A stretch of 64,000 bases of DNA. It comes from Henckelia pumila. Taxonomy: Eukaryota > Streptophyta > Magnoliopsida > Lamiales > Gesneriaceae. Below are positions 11,780 through 22,233 of this stretch, one piece after another (position 1 is the stretch's first letter; the number at the start of each line of letters is the position of its first letter). Location of the stretch: assembly GCF_033568475.1 (NCBI RefSeq), contig NC_133121.1:81426589-81490588 (forward strand). The letters are read 5' to 3'. The notes under the pieces were generated by a model. That model was not told the DNA's origin and searched no databases. It saw only the letters and a list, made by a program, of their open reading frames with translations. Position numbers and translations under genes: made by a program.

Positions 11780-12533
11780 GATATATGGCAACTAATCTTG
11801 TCATGCTGGATAAAAATTCATAGCGCAAGCTTGCAAAATATTCTTTAAGAGTACAGATAGTGCGTTCTGACTGCCCATCAATCTCTGTGTGGTAACTATA
11901 CTCAACTCAGTGTAGTACTTAGAGTATACTGAATTCTCCCCCTGAATCTGGAAATAAATCTAAGGTCTCAATAATTGTCTATGCTTTTAGGAACTTCATG
12001 GAAATACACAATCCATGAGTGTACTAAATAACCCTACTGTCAATGGTATAATCTCGATTATAAGAAATACACTGACTTGATGAGTCGATCCACTACAACC
12101 CAAATAATATCACAATTCCTTGAGAATACTGACAAATAAGTCAAAAAGTCCATTGTGGTAATCTCACATCATCACTCAGGAATAGGCAACCATTGAAGCA
12201 ATCTTCCAGATCGTCAGTGTTCTGTCTAAATCTGTTGACACAACAACTGAAAATATTCTAATACATACTGCACTCTATGTATTTTCATCAAACCAAGTAC
12301 ACAAACCCTTGTACATTTAAAGGATACTATTATCAATAGAGAAGAATGACTGATTCTTTATTGTAACACTAACTCATGTGAGAACGTCGTTGTCCACAAT
12401 TCCTGATTTTCTTAAATCTTTCATATTCTCACAAACAAATATTATTCTGCTGACTCTAAAGTCAATTATTATTTTTCCTTTGTATTAATAATTTGAGTCG
12501 AATAGTGACATCTATCTCATATCTTGGGATAAC

Positions 12534-14469
12534 TGTAAGAGTGGGTGCCCAGTGAGCCAACTGTGTGGCTATGGGCTTTGATGACTCTTTGTATAAACAA
12601 TCTTTTGTTTAATATTATTTACACTTTTATGGCAATGACTTTATATTACTTCATATTGTTATATTGTGATATACTATTGTTGTTTTGATAAAGACCTTGA
12701 ATATACTATAGTGTATGTAAGATGTGGTAGAACATGGAGATGTCTATCATGAAATACATCTTATAGTCACTGTATGTTCTAAAACCGTTCCTAGTCGATT
12801 GAGCCGTCCGATAATAAGGATAAGGATCGCTCGAGTTTGAGACAAGCATTTGCGATGCGGAGTACCACGTTTCATTGGTAGGGAACTTGGAGATGTTTCG
12901 AAGCATGCAAATGGATATTCATAGGATGAATAATCGAACTACCCTATCCGGACTTTCCAAGTGGTTATCACTTATCGAGTGGATTAAGTCCGCGGTTTTG
13001 GTTGTACACCATTAGTCCTTACGACTTGAAACATCATGGAGACTCTATATGCTTGTGCTGTGCTTTGACTCGTTTACCGACTCTATGGGGGTCATCAGGT
13101 TTCGAGATTGGGTACAGTTACGACACATATAGGAGTCAATGCATTGTTGTCAAGGATTCACCACATACTTGCGAGTGTGGATATCCGATGCGATCGGAGG
13201 AGATATTAGTGTGATAAATCTCTGGCCAGAGTAATTGATGTGATTTAAGAAATGGTTTCTTAGTAGCACATGCGATGTCACTAATATGATCTTCAAGATG
13301 TATTGCATAGTTTTATCGAATCTTGAGCGACTCTCGATATACCAATGGTTGTTGATTCGATCGGGATATATGGATGAAGGGACCGTACTGTACGTTAACC
13401 AAAATCTACTTGGTTCTTGTAGGCACTATCAGTGATACCTAGGGAATCATGGGGCGATGTTGCTAGGCGCTTTACCATGATTCGTTGGGCAAGTCGGAAA
13501 GTGTTGTTCCGAGTCACAAGGAGTTGTGAGCCCACGGCTAGCTGTATCCCTGAACCATTGAGGGTCACACAGTGTAATGGAGTTTTAATCCCCGTTGAGA
13601 TAGTTAAATTTAAAGAGTTAAATTTAATGAACAAAGGAGTTGGACTTCTTAATTAAGAGTAAGGGAGTAGGGTTTCCTAAAATGACATAGGGAATGGACA
13701 TTTTTGGAAACCACAGAATTCGGATTCAGGAAAATTTATTTTGACTTTAAAACGTGCAGAAAATGTTTCTGGTTTTCTGTGGCACAATTTGAGTGAATAT
13801 CGTTTCATCAATCGGAGTCACGATGGAATTTTATATTAATTTCTGAACGAGAATCGGGCTTTGAGCTTGTCAGGCCGGCTCAGCTTATATGACTGAATGG
13901 CCCTAAGGTGTTTAGTGGCCTGCAATTAAAAATAAGTTATTTTCAGTACAGAAATTACACACGAACAGCTCATAATTTTTGAGAAGGCAAAAATCGAAAA
14001 CCACCTAGCCACTCTCTCAAAAGTTTCGGCCCGTCCCCTCCCTGTCACTCTGGCCCGAGAAGGAAAATTCCGGTGCTGTGATTTTGAATACGTCAGTAAG
14101 GAATAGCGAATCAGATTCGTTTAATTCTCTTTCGCAGAAAAACTGTCTGATCAGATTTTCTAGTTTGCAATCTATCAGAGGTGATTTTAAAAACCTCATG
14201 TCGTAGGACCTGATTGAAGGAGTTCATCGGTTTCCAGGGAGAGACAACAAGAGCAGATAAAATTTGTTCTGTTGGTGTCCATTAATCTCGTTGCGCGATT
14301 TTGAGGTAAAATTTATTTAATTGTTATTTAAATTTTACACACCCGTAATTCAATCGATGAACGGTTGATACCCATACCAAGGAAACGTTTCCATGATAAA
14401 ATTTTATAAACTTCCGCAGCACCGGGTATCAATCGTAATTGGTCTGGGAACTCGCCAGTTTTTCCAACA
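12534..14469 (+). repeat. Solo LTR of the Copia family
   Basis: It starts TGTAAGAGTGGG and ends TTTTCCAACA, matching the LTR at 1468-3331 along its whole length, with many small insertions after 13680. No internal retroelement sequence is attached at either end, so it is a solo LTR left by LTR-LTR recombination. The flanks are ATAAC (left) and TCAAC (right), not an exact target duplication. It lies in reverse orientation to the next LTR at 14689, from which it is separated by only 219 bp. Confidence 0.85.
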
Positions 14470-14482
14470 TCAACAATAAACT

Positions 14483-14688
14483 TGTAACGCCCCGTTTTTA
14501 TCTTAAATAAGTTTATTTGAGTTAATCGGAGATTACAGAGTTCACGAGCCGACTTGATGTTGATCAGGGTCCTTTTTGCAAATTTTGGAAATTTTAGGGA
14601 CTAAAACGCAAATATTGATTTTTATATATTATCTACACTTGGATTAGAATTGAGAAGTCTTCATCTTCTCCTCCTTAGTGTTGGAGAA
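14483..14688 (+). repeat. Fragment of a Gypsy-type LTR
   Basis: The sequence starts TGTAACGCCCCG, a typical 5' end of plant Gypsy LTRs, and runs about 200 bp until cut by the Copia element at 14689. Nothing convincing continues it beyond 24074. No coding content. Confidence 0.4.
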
Positions 14689-16518
14689 CGCGGCGATCAG
14701 ATCAATCAGGATTGATACCCGGTGCAGCGGAAGTTTAAAAATTTTTATATGGAACGATTCCATAATGGGTATCAACCTTACGATTAAATTGTGTGTGTAA
14801 AAATTAAATAACGATTATAAATTTTTAATTCCAATCTCGAAGCGAGATTATGGACACCAACAGATTTCTCTGCTCTTGTTGTATATCCCTGGAACTGATG
14901 ACGAACTGTTCTTCAATCAGGTCCACGAACGGATATTTAATCCCTCTGATAGATTGCACTAGAAAATCTATCAGAAGTTTCTACGAAGAGATTAACGAAT
15001 TTGATCCGTTAAACCAGACTGCAATTCAAAATTCACAGACTGGATTTTCCGAGCAGAGGGGAGAAGGGGGCGGCCACTACTGAGAGAAAAATAGGGTTTT
15101 TTCGAAAATTGTGACCTGTTGTGTCTAATTTCTGTACTGCAATAACTTATTTATAATGTAGGCCGCTAACAGCTTAGGGCCCATTAGTCATAAGTTCAAG
15201 CCCGACAAGCAAAGTCCGCATGTTCAGAAATTAATATAAAATTCATCATGACTCCGATTGATAAAACGATTTCACCAATGTGCACAGAAACCATTTCTGC
15301 ACCTTTTAAAGTCAAGATAAATTTTTTTGAATCCGAATTCAGTGGTTTCCAAAAATGCCCATCCCTATGTCATTTTAGGAAATCTTACTCCTCTACTCTT
15401 AAATAAGAAGTCCAACTTCTTTGTTCATTAAATTTAACTCTTTAAATTTAACTATCTCAACGAGGATTAAAAATCCATTACTCTGTGTGACCCTCAATGG
15501 TTCAGGGATACAGCTAGCCGTGGGCTCACAACTCCTTGTGACTCGGAACAACAATTTCCGACTTGCCCATCGAATCATGGTATGAGCGCCTAGCAACATC
15601 GCCCCATGATTCCCTAGGTATCACTGATAGTGCCTGCAAGAACCAATAGATTTTGGTTAGCGTACATTACGGTCCCTTCATCCATATATCCCGATCGAAT
15701 CAACAACCATTGGTATATCGAGAGTCGTTCGAGATTCGATAACTATGCAATACATCTTGAAGATCAAATAGTGACATCGCATGTGTTACTAAGAAACTAT
15801 TTCTTAAAACACATCATGTACTCTGGCCAGAGATTCGTCACACTAATATCTCCTCAGATCGCATAGGATTTCCACACTCGCAAGTATGTGGTGAATCCTT
15901 GACAACAAAGCATCGACTCCTATATGTGTTGTAACTGTACCCAATCCCGACACCTGATGACCCCAATAGAGTCGGTAAACGAGTCAAAGCACAATACTAG
16001 CATATAGAGTCTCAATGATGTTTCAAGTAGTAAGGACTAATGGTGTACAACCAAAACCGCGGACTTTATCCACTCGATAAGTGATAACCATTTGGAAAGT
16101 CCGGATAGGGTAGTTCGATCATTCATCGTATGAATATCCATTTGCATGCTTCGAACATCTCTATGTTCCTTACCAATGAAACGTGGTACTCTGCATCGCA
16201 AATGCTAGTCTCAAACTCGAGAGATCCTTATCCTTATTATCGGATGGCTCAATCGACTAGGAACAGTTTAGAATATACAGTGACTATAAGATGTGTTTCA
16301 TGATAGACATCCCCATGTTCTACCACATCTCACATACACTATAGTATATTCAAGGTCTTTATCAAAACAACAATAGTATATCACAATATAGCAATATGAA
16401 GAAAGATAAAGTCATTGCCATTAATAAAAGTGTAAATTATATTAAACAAAAGATTGTTTATACAAAGAGTCATCAAAGCCCTTAGCCACAAGTTGGCTCA
16501 CGGGCACCCATTCTTTCA
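14689..16518 (-). repeat. 3' LTR of the minus-strand Copia element
   Basis: In plus coordinates the LTR runs from TGTTGGAGAACG to CATTCTTTCA. It matches 22234-24074 with about 1% difference by eye, mostly single-base transitions and a few one-base indels. Small ORFs inside it (14850-15083 and 15399-15866) are shared LTR sequence, not genes. Confidence 0.92.
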
Positions 16519-16533
16519 ATCTCCCACTTGCCC
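16519..16533 (-). other. Polypurine tract of the minus-strand Copia element
   Basis: Read on the minus strand this is GGGCAAGTGGGAGAT, directly before the 3' LTR. It primes plus-strand DNA synthesis during reverse transcription and is the same motif as at 1455-1467. Confidence 0.8.
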
Positions 16534-16985
16534 TATAGCCAACTAGTCATACTACGTAGACCCATTGCTTCGCGATGTTTGTCAAATAATGGTCCTGGCA
16601 AGGGCTTAGTAAGTGGATCAGCGATATTTTCTGCAGAGGCCACTCTTTCGACAGTGATGTTTCCTCTTTCCACAATCTCCCGGATGATGTGGTATTTCCC
16701 CAGTACGTGTTTGGATCTTTGATGAGACCTTGGTTCCTTTGCCTGAGCAACGGCACCCGTGTTGTCACAGTACACCGGGACTGGACCAACAACTTCAGGA
16801 ATGACGCCCAACTCTTGGACGAAATTCCTCATCCAAACGGCCTCTTTAGCAGACTGATGCTGCAATGTATTCTGCCTCAGTGGTGGAATCCGCTGTGGTG
16901 TCCTGCTTGGAACTCTTCCAAGAGACAGCACCGCCATTGAGCATGAACACAAATCCAGAGGTTGACTTCGAGTCATCCACGTCAC
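16533..16985 (-). pseudogene. Copia RNase H, C-terminal part, frameshifted
   Basis: The last 100 or so residues (KEAVWMRNFVQELG, the CDN motif, then ADPLTKPLPG) match the RNase H end of the intact copy at 2-1453. The first 50 residues of this frame are out of register. Comparison with the intact copy shows a 2-base deletion close to 16850, where an Ala-rich run is shortened, and a TAG stop just upstream where the intact copy has a Gln codon. RNase H is therefore split and cannot be made from this copy. Confidence 0.85.
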
Positions 16986-16986
16986 T

Positions 16987-17724
16987 CTAGAAGCTAGAGT
17001 CGGTATAGCCTTCCAATTTTAGTTTTCTTCCTCCATATACCATGAACATATTCTTAGTCCTTCGTAAGTACTTAAGAATGTCCTTCACGGCTTTCCAATG
17101 CATTTGACCGGGATTAGCTTGATATCTGCTCGTGACACTCAGAGCAAATGCCACATCCGGTCTGGTAGATATCATCCCATACATGATACTACCTATGGCT
17201 GACGCATATGGTACATGTGTCATTTTCTCTATCTCTTCATCCGTCTTGGGACACATAGACTTGGATAGAGAAACTCCATGACACATGGGTAGATGTCCTC
17301 TCTTGGACCCATCCATTGAAAACCGTTTCAATATGGTGTCGATGTAGGTTGATTGAGTGAGTCCTATCATTCTCTTAGATCTATCTCTATAGATCTGTAT
17401 CCCTAGAATATAGGATGCCTCACCCAAATCCTTCATCGAGAATCTACCTGATAACCATATCTTTGTTGACTGCAACATCCCTACGTCATTCCCAATGAGT
17501 AGGATGCCATCAACATAAAGTACTAAGAATGTCACAGCATCCTTAACTACTTTCTTGTACACGCATGGTTCCTCCGGGTTCTTGATGAAACCAAAATCCT
17601 TTATTGTTTCATCAAATTTCTGGTTCCAACTTCTTGATGCTTGTTTTAGACCATAAATTGATCTCTGAAGTTTGCATACCTTATGCTCACTTCCCATGGA
17701 TGTGTGCCCCTCAGGCTGCTTCAT
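16987..17724 (-). pseudogene. Copia reverse transcriptase, C-terminal half, YVDD changed to YVDG
   Basis: This frame runs from KQPEGHTSMGSE through the RT palm and thumb to the start of RNase H. It is about 95% like the intact copy. The catalytic box reads YVDG: the second metal-binding Asp codon GAC is GGC at 17506-17508 (plus coordinates). That Asp is invariant in active reverse transcriptases, so the enzyme would be dead even without the stops on both sides (TGA near 17743, TAG near 16986). Confidence 0.9.
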
Positions 17725-17745
17725 ATAGATTTCTTCCTTAATGTC

Positions 17746-18483
17746 TCAATTAAAAAAAGCAGTCTTCACATCCATTTGCCATATCTCATAGTCATACCAA
17801 GCAGCTATGGCAATAAGGATTCTTATGGACTTGAACATTGCAACTGGTGAAAAAGTTTCATCATAGTCAACTCCTTGTCTTTGAGTATAACCTTTCGCCA
17901 CCAATCGCGCTTTGTAGGTCAATACCTTACCATCAGGCCCAAGCTTTCTCTTGTAGATCCATTTACACCCTATTGGAACAATTCCATCGGGAGGATCTAC
18001 TAAAAACCAAACTTGGTTTGTATGCATCGAATCTATTTCCGACTGCATAGCTTCAAGCCATAAATTTGAATCCGCATCAGAAATTGCTTCCTTGAAGTTT
18101 CTTGGATCACATCCAACATCGGGTTCATCTTGATCCCCTTCAAGAAGAAGACCATATCGAATAGGAGGTCTAGAAGTCCTCTCGGATCTTCTAGGTACAG
18201 TCGTGTCTATCAATGGTTCCTGAGGTGTAGGATCGTTATTTTGTATTTCGGGTTCTTCTCGAATTTCTTCGAGTTCCATCATCTCGCCTTTCTTATCCAA
18301 TAAGAACTCCTTCTCCAAGAAGGTGGCATTCCTTGAAACAAACACCTTTGTTTCTGCAGGATAATAGAAATAATATCCGATTGAATTCTTCGGATACCCT
18401 ACAAAATAACATAAGCTGGATCGACTATCCAACTTATCTCCCACTGTCCGCTTCACATAAGCAGGACATCCCCAAATCCTCAA
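17746..18483 (-). pseudogene. Copia integrase C-terminus to RT N-terminus
   Basis: The frame starts at MRIWGCPAYVKR, the integrase C-terminal region, and passes through a Pro/Ser-rich linker into RT (KARLVAKGYTQRQGVDY, QMDVKTAFFN). It ends at a TGA near 17743 where the intact copy reads ...AFLNGD. Upstream it is separated from the integrase core by a frameshift: a 4-base duplication (ATAC) inside the TPYELWNG motif at about 18515-18525. Confidence 0.88.
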
Positions 18484-18493
18484 GTACGAATAC

Positions 18494-19834
18494 TTAGGAG
18501 CTTTGCCATTCCATAACTCGTATGTATGGTGTTTTGTCCACTGCTTTAGTGTGGACGTTGTTTAACAACAATACCGCCGTTTCAAGCGCATAGCCCCAAA
18601 ACGAAGGTGGAAGCTCAGTGAAGCTCATCATGGATCGAACCATGTCCAACAAAGTTCGATTACGACGCTCCGATATACCATTTAGCTGTGGTGTCATAGG
18701 AGGAGTCCACTGAGAGAGAATCCCATTCTCTTTTAGATAGTTCAAAAACTCGGTACTCAAGTATTCTCCACCTCGATCCGATCGAAGTGCTTTAATACTT
18801 TTACCTAGCTTGTTTTCTACTTCAGCCTTGAATTCTTTGAACTTTTCAAATGCTTCAGACTTATATTTCATTAAATATAAATACCCATACCTAGAATAAT
18901 CATCAGTAAAGGTAATGAAGTAGGTGTGGCCATATTGAGTACCAACTCTAAATGGACCACAAACATCTGTATGGATCAAATCCAACAGATTTTGACTACG
19001 CTCAGGTTTCCCCTTAAAAGGAGATTTAGTCATTTTTCCTTTCAGGCAGGATTCACAAGTAGGTAGAGAGTTAATATCAGACATATCAAACATGCCCTCT
19101 CCCACTAGCTTGTTCATCCTCCTTGAGGAAACATGACCTAGCCTAGCATGCCAAAGGTTTGCCGGGTTTTGGCTATCGATTTTCCTTTTGTTTGTTGTTG
19201 CCGGTTTATCAACATAATTTATTGGAACGTCTTTTAGTTTTAAGTTATATAGATCGTTTTCAAGTTGTCCATTTCCAATCAAACATTCATTCTTGTAAAT
19301 ATTGCAAATCCCATTCACAAAATTGCAAGAATAACCATCTCTATCTAGCATAGAAACAGAAATAATGTTTTTAATCAAATCTGGAACAAATAAAACATCT
19401 CTCAAAAGTAACTTAAAACCGTTCTGCAAAATTAAATAAATATCTCCCACAGCTTTAGCTTCAACTCTGGAACCATTTCCGAGCCTCAGCTGGGTCTCAC
19501 CCATTCTAAGCCTGCGACTTCTTGTCATCACCTGCAAATCATTGCAAATGTGAGATCCACATCCGGTATCCAATACCCAAGAAGTAGTATTAAGTAAAAC
19601 ATTTATTTCAATATAGAACATACCCTTTGCAGTTCGCAACTGCTCTAGATATTCCTTGCAGTTACGCTTCCAATGACCGGGCTTCTTGCAGTAATGGCAA
19701 ACATCCTTGGATTTTTCCATGTTTGAAGCCTTTGTCTTGTACTTCTTCTCGGGTTCGATTTTCTTGGGTGGGGCAGAACGTTTCTTACCCTTTGTACTTG
19801 GCCCCTTCTTAGCAGAAGAAGAGGAGCCCACCAA
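18494..19834 (-). pseudogene. Copia Gag zinc knuckle, protease and integrase core
   Basis: From the N-terminus: a basic stretch; a perfect CCHC zinc knuckle (CHYCKKPGHWKRNC) of nucleocapsid; an aspartic protease with the active-site triad LDTGCGSH; the pre-integrase zinc module (HARLGH ... CESCLKGK); and the integrase core with HTDVCGPF, FTDDYSR and the NGISERRNRTLLD glutamate region. All key residues that I can see are present. The frame is closed off from upstream Gag by an in-frame TAA at 19865-19867 and from downstream RT by the 4-base insertion near 18520. Its first codon in this frame is not a real start; it is the continuation of Gag. Confidence 0.9.
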
Positions 19835-19864
19835 GAAAGCCGGTTTATCCTTCTTTAATGTGGA

Positions 19865-20449
19865 TTAATATGTCACAAGCATATTGACCATCTCTTCAAG
19901 GGAGGCCTCTATCTTGTTCATATTGAAATTCACCACAAATCCGTCAAACGAAGAAGGAAGAGACAGAAGTAGTAAGTCCACGTTGAGTTCATGCTCCAAC
20001 ACCAAATCAAGGGTTACCAACTTCTGTATGAGCCAAATCACTCGTACCCCATGATCACGGACCGAAGTCCCTTCACGCATGCGACACGTCATTAGCTCCT
20101 TTACAGTAGCGAACCTTTCAGCCCTCGATTGAGCCCCAAAAAGTTCCTTGAGTTGTACGTGAATGTCAGCAGCATTCACGATTTCCTCAAATCTCCTCTG
20201 GAGTTCATCAGACATTGAGGCTTGCATATAGCATTTGGCCTTGATATCATGGTCCCACCATGTATCAAGTTTGGCTAACTCTTCCGGACTTACGTCAGCT
20301 GGTGCTTCCTTCGGAGGAGATTTTTCTAACACGTAGAGCATCTTCTCCGAAGTCAAGACAATCTTCAACTTACGAAACCATTCCGTATAGTTTGCGCCAG
20401 TCAATTTATTTTGTTCGAGGATCGAGAAAAGTGGATTACGCGAATTCAT
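19865..20449 (-). pseudogene. Copia Gag, capsid domain
   Basis: Starting at the ATG whose first base is 20449 (MNSRNPLFSILEQNKLTGAN), the frame carries the plant Copia Gag domain (UBN2 type) with the YTEWFRKLKIVL motif and a helical C-terminus. It ends at an in-frame TAA (19865-19867). The next codons continue directly into the zinc-knuckle frame in the same phase, so this stop is most simply a GAA-to-TAA change in a once continuous Gag-Pol. Gag would form the virus-like particle. Confidence 0.9.
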
Positions 20450-20479
20450 CTTTATGAAATACTGAAAAGAAACAGACAA

Positions 20480-22220
20480 ATATCAGTGATTGTTTAAGTA
20501 ATTTACTAAGACATAAAATAGGCGAAATTTATTTTATGAATCTCACTCCCATTATTTTAACGATTTCACTACCCTCTAGTGAAAACGGGAAACTGTTTTT
20601 CTTAGTGAGAACATGGAGTCCAATTGACAATCTATGGTCCCGAATAATATCAGCCAACCATAATTTTCAAAAGGTAGAGCCCAATTGCTTCCAAAGCAAC
20701 CTCCATGTTTTTACCTCATGTCCAATAAGGGCCCAATAATATGACGCCGTTTATTGTGACATGTCAAGATGACTCATCAATATTAAGTTGTGATGGACGG
20801 TCGTCATGTGGATCCCCCAATAATATGAGCCGATCCCATGGGAGTTCCACCCAACTTACAACATGTGTCGATCCAATGTACAGCTTTTCTACGAACGGGC
20901 CCCCCCAATAATATGAGCCGGACCTTATCCGCGGGTAGCATCTCATACATTGATCGTTGATGGAAGGTAGGAACATTTAAACAAATTTAAATTTCCTTTA
21001 TTTATCTTGATATCAATTTTAAATCATATTTAAAATGAGGGATTTTAATTATGAAAATTTGTCTCATCATTTTTAAAATTTTGTATGTTTGCCGGATTCA
21101 CACAATTTTGTCTAAAACATGCATACAACAATAATATCACATATTATATAGGATGATCGATTCCATTTCTAATCGACCCGTGGTTGCCAATCACGAGTCT
21201 TAGTCCAATCCTAGGTAATATGCAGTATGCAATGCAATTCTATTACATTGAGCTTCCAATTTACATTTCTTCTGTCTTTATTGTCTGCTGGGCCTACCTC
21301 CATCTTCAAATCTTGATCTCCCACTAAATCTAATGTATTTACAATAAATAACAATGACAAGTAGGGGATACATTTTTAAGGGGTGGGAACGGGCCATAAA
21401 CCAAGCCCACTTTTATTACATATGACAATTCATATTGGGCCATAAACCAGGCCCATTAATAAATCCAACAAAATAAAAAACAAATGTAAATTCCTAACAT
21501 ACACCTACAAAATTGGTGATGGCAATCGATCATCCTTATCCAATAACATTTAATTCAAAATTAATTTATTGGATAACATGCAATGGCAATTTAAATTTAA
21601 AAGGATAAAATCATATTTCATATATAAAATCTTATTTTACATACAAAATCATATTTTATCTTTTTATCAAATAAAATCATATTTTATCTATAAAATCCAA
21701 TTTTATACATAAAATCATATTTTATTCAATATATCCATAAGATCATATCTTATCATCAATTGTACCAAAAATAATTAATTTCAAAATTCAATTTAACGGA
21801 TAAAATATTTAAATTTTCCAAAAATTCAAATTTATCCAAAAATTAATTTTAAAATTTTCGGACTCGAACAATTCGATCCGACGCCTCGTGGACCAATCAA
21901 AAACAATTTTCGATCGGACCAAAAATAGAATTTTAACATATTAAAATTTAATTTAAAAATTAAAAATTAATTTTTCCCGCGGGCCGCCCGGGACATTCCC
22001 GGGCTGCCCGCGCCCTAATGGGGTCGGGCCGGGCAGCCCGGCTGCCCCTAGGGCAGCGACGATCGCTGCCCCCCCCCCGGGCAGCGATCCAATCGCTGCC
22101 CGGGTTTTTGCCCGAAAAAAAAAATTTTTATTTTTAAAATATTTATTTTGTTTCAAAAACCGAGGCTTAAAAAATTTTTTGTACAATTGATTAATTTAAT
22201 CTCTTGATCTGAGCAACCTT
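20480..22220 (-). other. 5' leader of the Copia element with repeats and GC hairpins
   Basis: About 1.75 kb of untranslated leader lies between PBS and gag. It contains three spaced copies of CCCAATAATATGA(G/C)(G/C)C at about 20729, 20814 and 20902, an AT-rich run with repeated AAAATCATATTTTA words (21600-21760), and a GC-rich block at 21975-22105 with perfect short hairpins: 8-bp arms at 21986-22004, a 21-base near-palindrome at 22051-22071, and 13-bp arms with a 3-base loop at 22076-22104. No convincing ORF. Confidence 0.7.
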
Positions 22221-22232
22221 GCTTTGATACCA
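22215..22232 (-). other. Primer binding site, initiator tRNA-Met
   Basis: One base inside the 5' LTR, the minus strand reads TGGTATCAAAGCAAGGTT. It differs by one base from TGGTATCAGAGC, the complement of the 3' end of plant initiator tRNA-Met. This confirms the 5' LTR as the one at 22234-24074 and the element orientation as minus. Confidence 0.9.
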
Positions 22233-22233
22233 C

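Larger units (their letters stand above)
8600..12533 (-). mobile_element. Eroded Ty3/Gypsy retrotransposon, minus strand, truncated
   Basis: On the minus strand a purine tract GGGAGAGAA is followed by TGTAGTAACCC at 11243, the typical junction between the pol 3' end and the 3' LTR of plant Gypsy elements. The LTR extends left to about 8600 (edge uncertain) and is split by a different solo LTR at 9527-10835. To the right, 11244-12533 is internal DNA with a decayed integrase segment (11640-11779) and many stops. The element is cut at 12533 by the insertion of a solo Copia LTR. The rest of its internal region is not recognisable on the far side. Confidence 0.65.

Noticed and set aside
12529..14480. 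Perfect target duplication for the solo Copia LTR
   Set aside because: Flanks are ATAAC and TCAAC; extending the end to the next CA gives ATAAA. Neither is exact, so no claim is made.
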